This document shows positions 5,945 to 7,025 of a DNA stretch of 7,025 bases, in pieces. Under the pieces are notes generated by a model, which was given only the letters and a program-made list of their open reading frames with translations, searched no databases and was not told the DNA's origin. The translations under genes were made by a program, and so were the position numbers. The DNA lies in the NCBI GenBank assembly GCA_937859105.1, contig CALMAD010000281.1, forward strand, positions 1 to 7,025, in the 5' to 3' direction. The DNA is from an uncultured Propionibacteriaceae bacterium (lineage in GTDB: Bacteria; Actinomycetota; Actinomycetes; Propionibacteriales; Propionibacteriaceae). Numbering within the stretch: the stretch's first letter is position 1; each line of letters opens with the position of its first letter.

Positions 5945-6340
5945 ATGGTCAACCCGGCAAAAGCCCTCGGACGCCTGCTGCTCGGCTCGCTGTTCGTGAC
6001 CAGCGGCCTGAACCAGTTGAAGGACCCGACGTACGGCGCCGCCAAGACCGACGAGCTGAAGGAGCGCTACGGGCTCGCCGGCCTGCCCGAGTCGTCCGCG
6101 CTGGTGAAGGCGAACGGCGCCGCGATGATCGCCGGCGGGGTGACCCTCGCCCTCGGCATCAAGCCGCGGACGTCGGCGGCCGTCTTGGCCGCGCTGCTCC
6201 AGCCGACGACCCTCGCCGGGCACGCCTTCTGGACGATCGACGATCCCCAGCGCGCCTTCGCCGAGCGGAACAACTTCTTCGCCAACCTCGCCGTCACCGG
6301 CGGGCTGCTGATCGCGGCGGCGGACTCGAAGAAAAAGTAG
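5945..6340 (+). CDS. DoxX family membrane protein
   Basis: A 131-residue small membrane protein with four predicted helices (roughly 6-24, 56-72, 77-96, 110-127). DoxX-type features are the opening RLLLGSLFVTSGLNQLKDP (10-28), the second helix ANGAAMIAGGVTLALGI, and the conserved ending in which AGHAFWTIDDP is followed by RNNFFANLAVTGGLLIAAAD. Family members act in membrane-associated redox or thiol stress complexes in some bacteria; the function here is not established. The protein ends in a basic KKK tail. ATG 5945 has a strong Shine-Dalgarno, AAGGAG (5933-5938), at 6 nt, so upstream in-frame starts are rejected. It appears monocistronic, closed by a strong hairpin 3 nt after the stop. Confidence 0.9.
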   Translation: MVNPAKALGRLLLGSLFVTSGLNQLKDPTYGAAKTDELKERYGLAGLPESSALVKANGAAMIAGGVTLALGIKPRTSAAVLAALLQPTTLAGHAFWTIDDPQRAFAERNNFFANLAVTGGLLIAAADSKKK

Positions 6341-6342
6341 TC

Positions 6343-6369
6343 CGGACGCCGCCGCGCGGGCGGCGTCCG
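6343..6369. terminator. Strong bidirectional terminator hairpin
   Basis: CGGACGCCGCC (6343-6353) pairs perfectly with GGCGGCGTCCG (6359-6369) around a GCGCG loop: 11 bp, all but one G-C. It begins just after the DoxX stop and ends 5 nt from the stop of the convergent DUF3427 gene, so it can serve both. CTCGTT follows on the plus strand, only a weak T-rich tail. Confidence 0.78.
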
Positions 6370-6374
6370 CTCGT

Positions 6375-7025
6375 TCACACTGCCTGGAGCGCGGAGTCGA
6401 GGTACAACTCCGCAGGCATCGGGCGTGCGAGGCGCCAGGTGATGGCGATCGGCCGGTCCCCCGTGTGACTCACGTACTCGGCCGGGCCCAGGTAGGTGTA
6501 CGGCGCTGTCCCGGTGTCGCACGTTCGCTGCTGCCGGACGAAGAGCAGGACGGTGCTCTCACCGTTCAGGTATCGCCGTCCGGTCGGCGACGCGACCGAC
6601 GTGGTGGACTGCGATTCCCAGTGAAGAAGCGACGGGCTGATCGGATAGTCCCGGTACAGCGTGCTCGGCGAATAATCGGCCTCGGACTTCTTCAAAGTGA
6701 CGAAGAACGCGTCGATCGTTCGTCCGCGCACCTCGACTTTCAGGACGCCTTCGCGAAAGTCCGCAGGCGGCCGCTCCTGGCTGGCATACCCCAGAGCAGC
6801 CAAGATTTCCTCGCGCTGATAGCTGGCATGCAGCGCGAGGGGTAACCCCAGCGGATCGTCGGCGGTGGGTCTCCTGGACCGCCCGAAGCTGAGGTCCACG
6901 ACGGCGCTGATGTCCTCGCGGAGAAGGTGCAGTTCGGGCAACACGCGGATTCCCGCCGCCCGATCGGGGACATGCCGGCCGCCGTCTGGATGGAGCGAGA
7001 AGAACAGCATGTCGGAGAAGGCCTC
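6375..7025 (-). CDS. DUF3427-domain protein, C-terminal fragment (probable SF2 helicase)
   Basis: The frame is open to the right edge, so only the last 216 residues are seen; the first visible ATG (7010) is probably internal. Visible residues 63-80 (LALHASYQREEILAALGY) and 92-208 carry the DUF3427 pattern: GVLKVEVRGRTIDAFFVTLKK, then SEADYSPSTLYRDYPIS, then LLHWESQSTTS, SPTGRRYL, APYTYLGPAEYVSHTGDRP and ITWRLARPMPAELY. In known proteins this domain usually ends a DEAD/DEAH superfamily 2 helicase of about 1000 residues, often with an N-terminal PLD-like nuclease domain; some are linked to phage defence. None of those upstream domains is visible here. Hand counts of rows 6601-6840 give about 61% G+C against about 77% in two CLC rows, suggesting acquisition by transfer. 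It ends next to the shared hairpin at 6343-6369. Confidence 0.85.
   Translation of the reverse strand, partial: EAFSDMLFFSLHPDGGRHVPDRAAGIRVLPELHLLREDISAVVDLSFGRSRRPTADDPLGLPLALHASYQREEILAALGYASQERPPADFREGVLKVEVRGRTIDAFFVTLKKSEADYSPSTLYRDYPISPSLLHWESQSTTSVASPTGRRYLNGESTVLLFVRQQRTCDTGTAPYTYLGPAEYVSHTGDRPIAITWRLARPMPAELYLDSALQAV

Noticed and set aside
5827..6045. N-terminal extension of MarC to an upstream ATG
   Set aside because: The extension overlaps the DoxX coding region on the other strand and adds a non-family N-terminus. A good Shine-Dalgarno precedes ATG 5826.

Overview
The window looks like chromosome from a high-GC actinomycete. The evidence is a strong G/C bias at third codon positions, GTG use as a start, a DtxR/IdeR-type iron box, an actinobacterial-style DUF2470 protein, and rho-independent-like hairpins without U tracts. 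Rows counted by hand inside the CLC gene are about 77% G+C. Genus cannot be assigned from the sequence alone. No tRNA, rRNA, CRISPR array or insertion sequence was seen.

Left edge (1-855): a near-perfect iron box (79-97) lies between a DUF2470-domain protein on the plus strand (103-855) and a possible divergent gene whose first 24 codons run off the left edge (73-1, minus). The two start codons are equidistant from the centre of the box. The box carries a TAACCT hexamer on each strand exactly 7 nt from each start, which suggests a symmetric, IdeR-repressed, leaderless promoter pair.

Catabolic module (865-3753): a TIM-barrel amidohydrolase of the 2-pyrone-4,6-dicarboxylate lactonase-like group (minus) is divergent from a HutC-type GntR repressor. 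The repressor overlaps, by ATGA, a MatC-type dicarboxylate/malonate permease (plus). Between the divergent starts is a perfect 11-bp inverted repeat with a 2-bp spacer. It is the obvious GntR operator and also contains the gntR Shine-Dalgarno sequence. The layout predicts one regulon that imports a small carboxylate and hydrolyses it or its lactone. The substrate is unknown.

Ion-transport and membrane genes (3883-6340): an atypical CLC-family chloride transporter/channel (plus), a MarC-family integral membrane protein (minus, convergent with CLC), and a DoxX-family small membrane protein (plus, divergent from MarC). Hairpins separate the convergent or adjacent units (3770-3801, 5166-5180, 6343-6369).

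Right edge (6375-7025, minus): the C-terminal 216 residues of a DUF3427-domain protein. That domain usually ends large superfamily 2 helicases, some of which sit in defence islands. This segment is lower in G+C (about 61% over four rows counted) and may be of foreign origin. The only intergenic gaps are short (largest 129 nt), so no stretch over 300 bases lacks a gene.
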